A DNA stretch of 5,880 nucleotides from Bacteroidota bacterium (lineage in GTDB: Bacteria; Bacteroidota; Bacteroidia; Flavobacteriales_F; PHOS-HE28), in assembly GCA_023428865.1 (NCBI GenBank), contig JAEYWT010000372.1:1-5880 (forward strand). Reading direction: 5' to 3'. Made by a program: the position numbers and the translations under genes. Numbering within the stretch: position 1 is the stretch's first letter; each line of letters begins with the position of its first letter. Shown here piece by piece: positions 5,813 to 5,880 of this stretch. The notes beneath the pieces are model-generated. The model made no database searches, was not told where the DNA came from, and saw only the letters and a program-made list of their open reading frames with translations.

Positions 5813-5880
5813 ATGGGTCTTTTCCGCAAAAAGCCGCTCGATCGCACCGCCGTTACCGAAGGTGAGATACACGGTGGGCA
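5813..5880 (+). CDS. Start of an unidentified gene, 3'-partial
   Basis: An open frame begins MGLFRKKPLDRTAVTEGEIH and runs off the end of the window after 22 codons. It lies behind a terminator and has codon use like the genes upstream, so a real gene is likely. The basic start with RKKPL recalls the cytoplasmic N-terminus of some Bacteroidota amino-acid permeases of the APC family, but 22 residues are too few to support that. Confidence 0.5.
   Translation, partial: MGLFRKKPLDRTAVTEGEIHGG

Noticed and set aside
5097..5847. Long minus-strand open frames opposite the end of the TPR gene
   Set aside because: They overlap the TPR coding region and the terminator, and their translations are low-complexity shadows of its codon use.

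Overview
The window reads as part of a chromosome from a moderately GC-rich member of the Bacteroidota, possibly a Flavobacteriales-type lineage. The lineage guess rests on recalled family resemblance, not on a search. Supporting signs are a TonB with the Bacteroidota N-terminal stretch (RNEMVFADRNQEYGAFVLRR), two long ExbD proteins in tandem, a PstS-like lipoprotein next to them, and A-rich translation leaders in place of clear Shine-Dalgarno sites. All genes are on the + strand and densely packed. No insertion sequence, CRISPR array, tRNA, rRNA or other sign of horizontal transfer was seen.

Positions 1-2923 hold an inner-membrane energy-transducing operon. It consists of exbB (5' end probably outside the window), exbD copy 1, exbD copy 2 and tonB. 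ExbB and ExbD form the proton-driven motor; TonB carries the energy across the periplasm to outer-membrane TonB-dependent transporters. The motor residues expected from E. coli ExbB/ExbD are visible in all three motor proteins. A perfect 20-bp palindrome starts directly after the exbB stop codon. A strong stem-loop with a T-rich tail follows tonB.

Positions 2976-5720 hold a second set of genes: a 66-residue two-helix membrane protein, a PstS-like substrate-binding lipoprotein starting on an ATGA overlap, and a 553-residue exported TPR-repeat protein 4 bases further on. These three are almost certainly co-transcribed, and they may also be reached by readthrough from tonB. A second terminator, with a UUCG loop, ends this set at about 5741-5772. 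A new gene starts at 5813 and runs off the window after 22 codons.

Nothing here amounts to a clearly new system. The points most worth checking are the exbB-exbD palindrome, the extra hydrophobic N-terminus of TonB, the PstS-like protein that lacks the usual phosphate-binding signature and sits beside a TonB motor rather than an ABC transporter, and the terminator placed inside what looks like one functional module.
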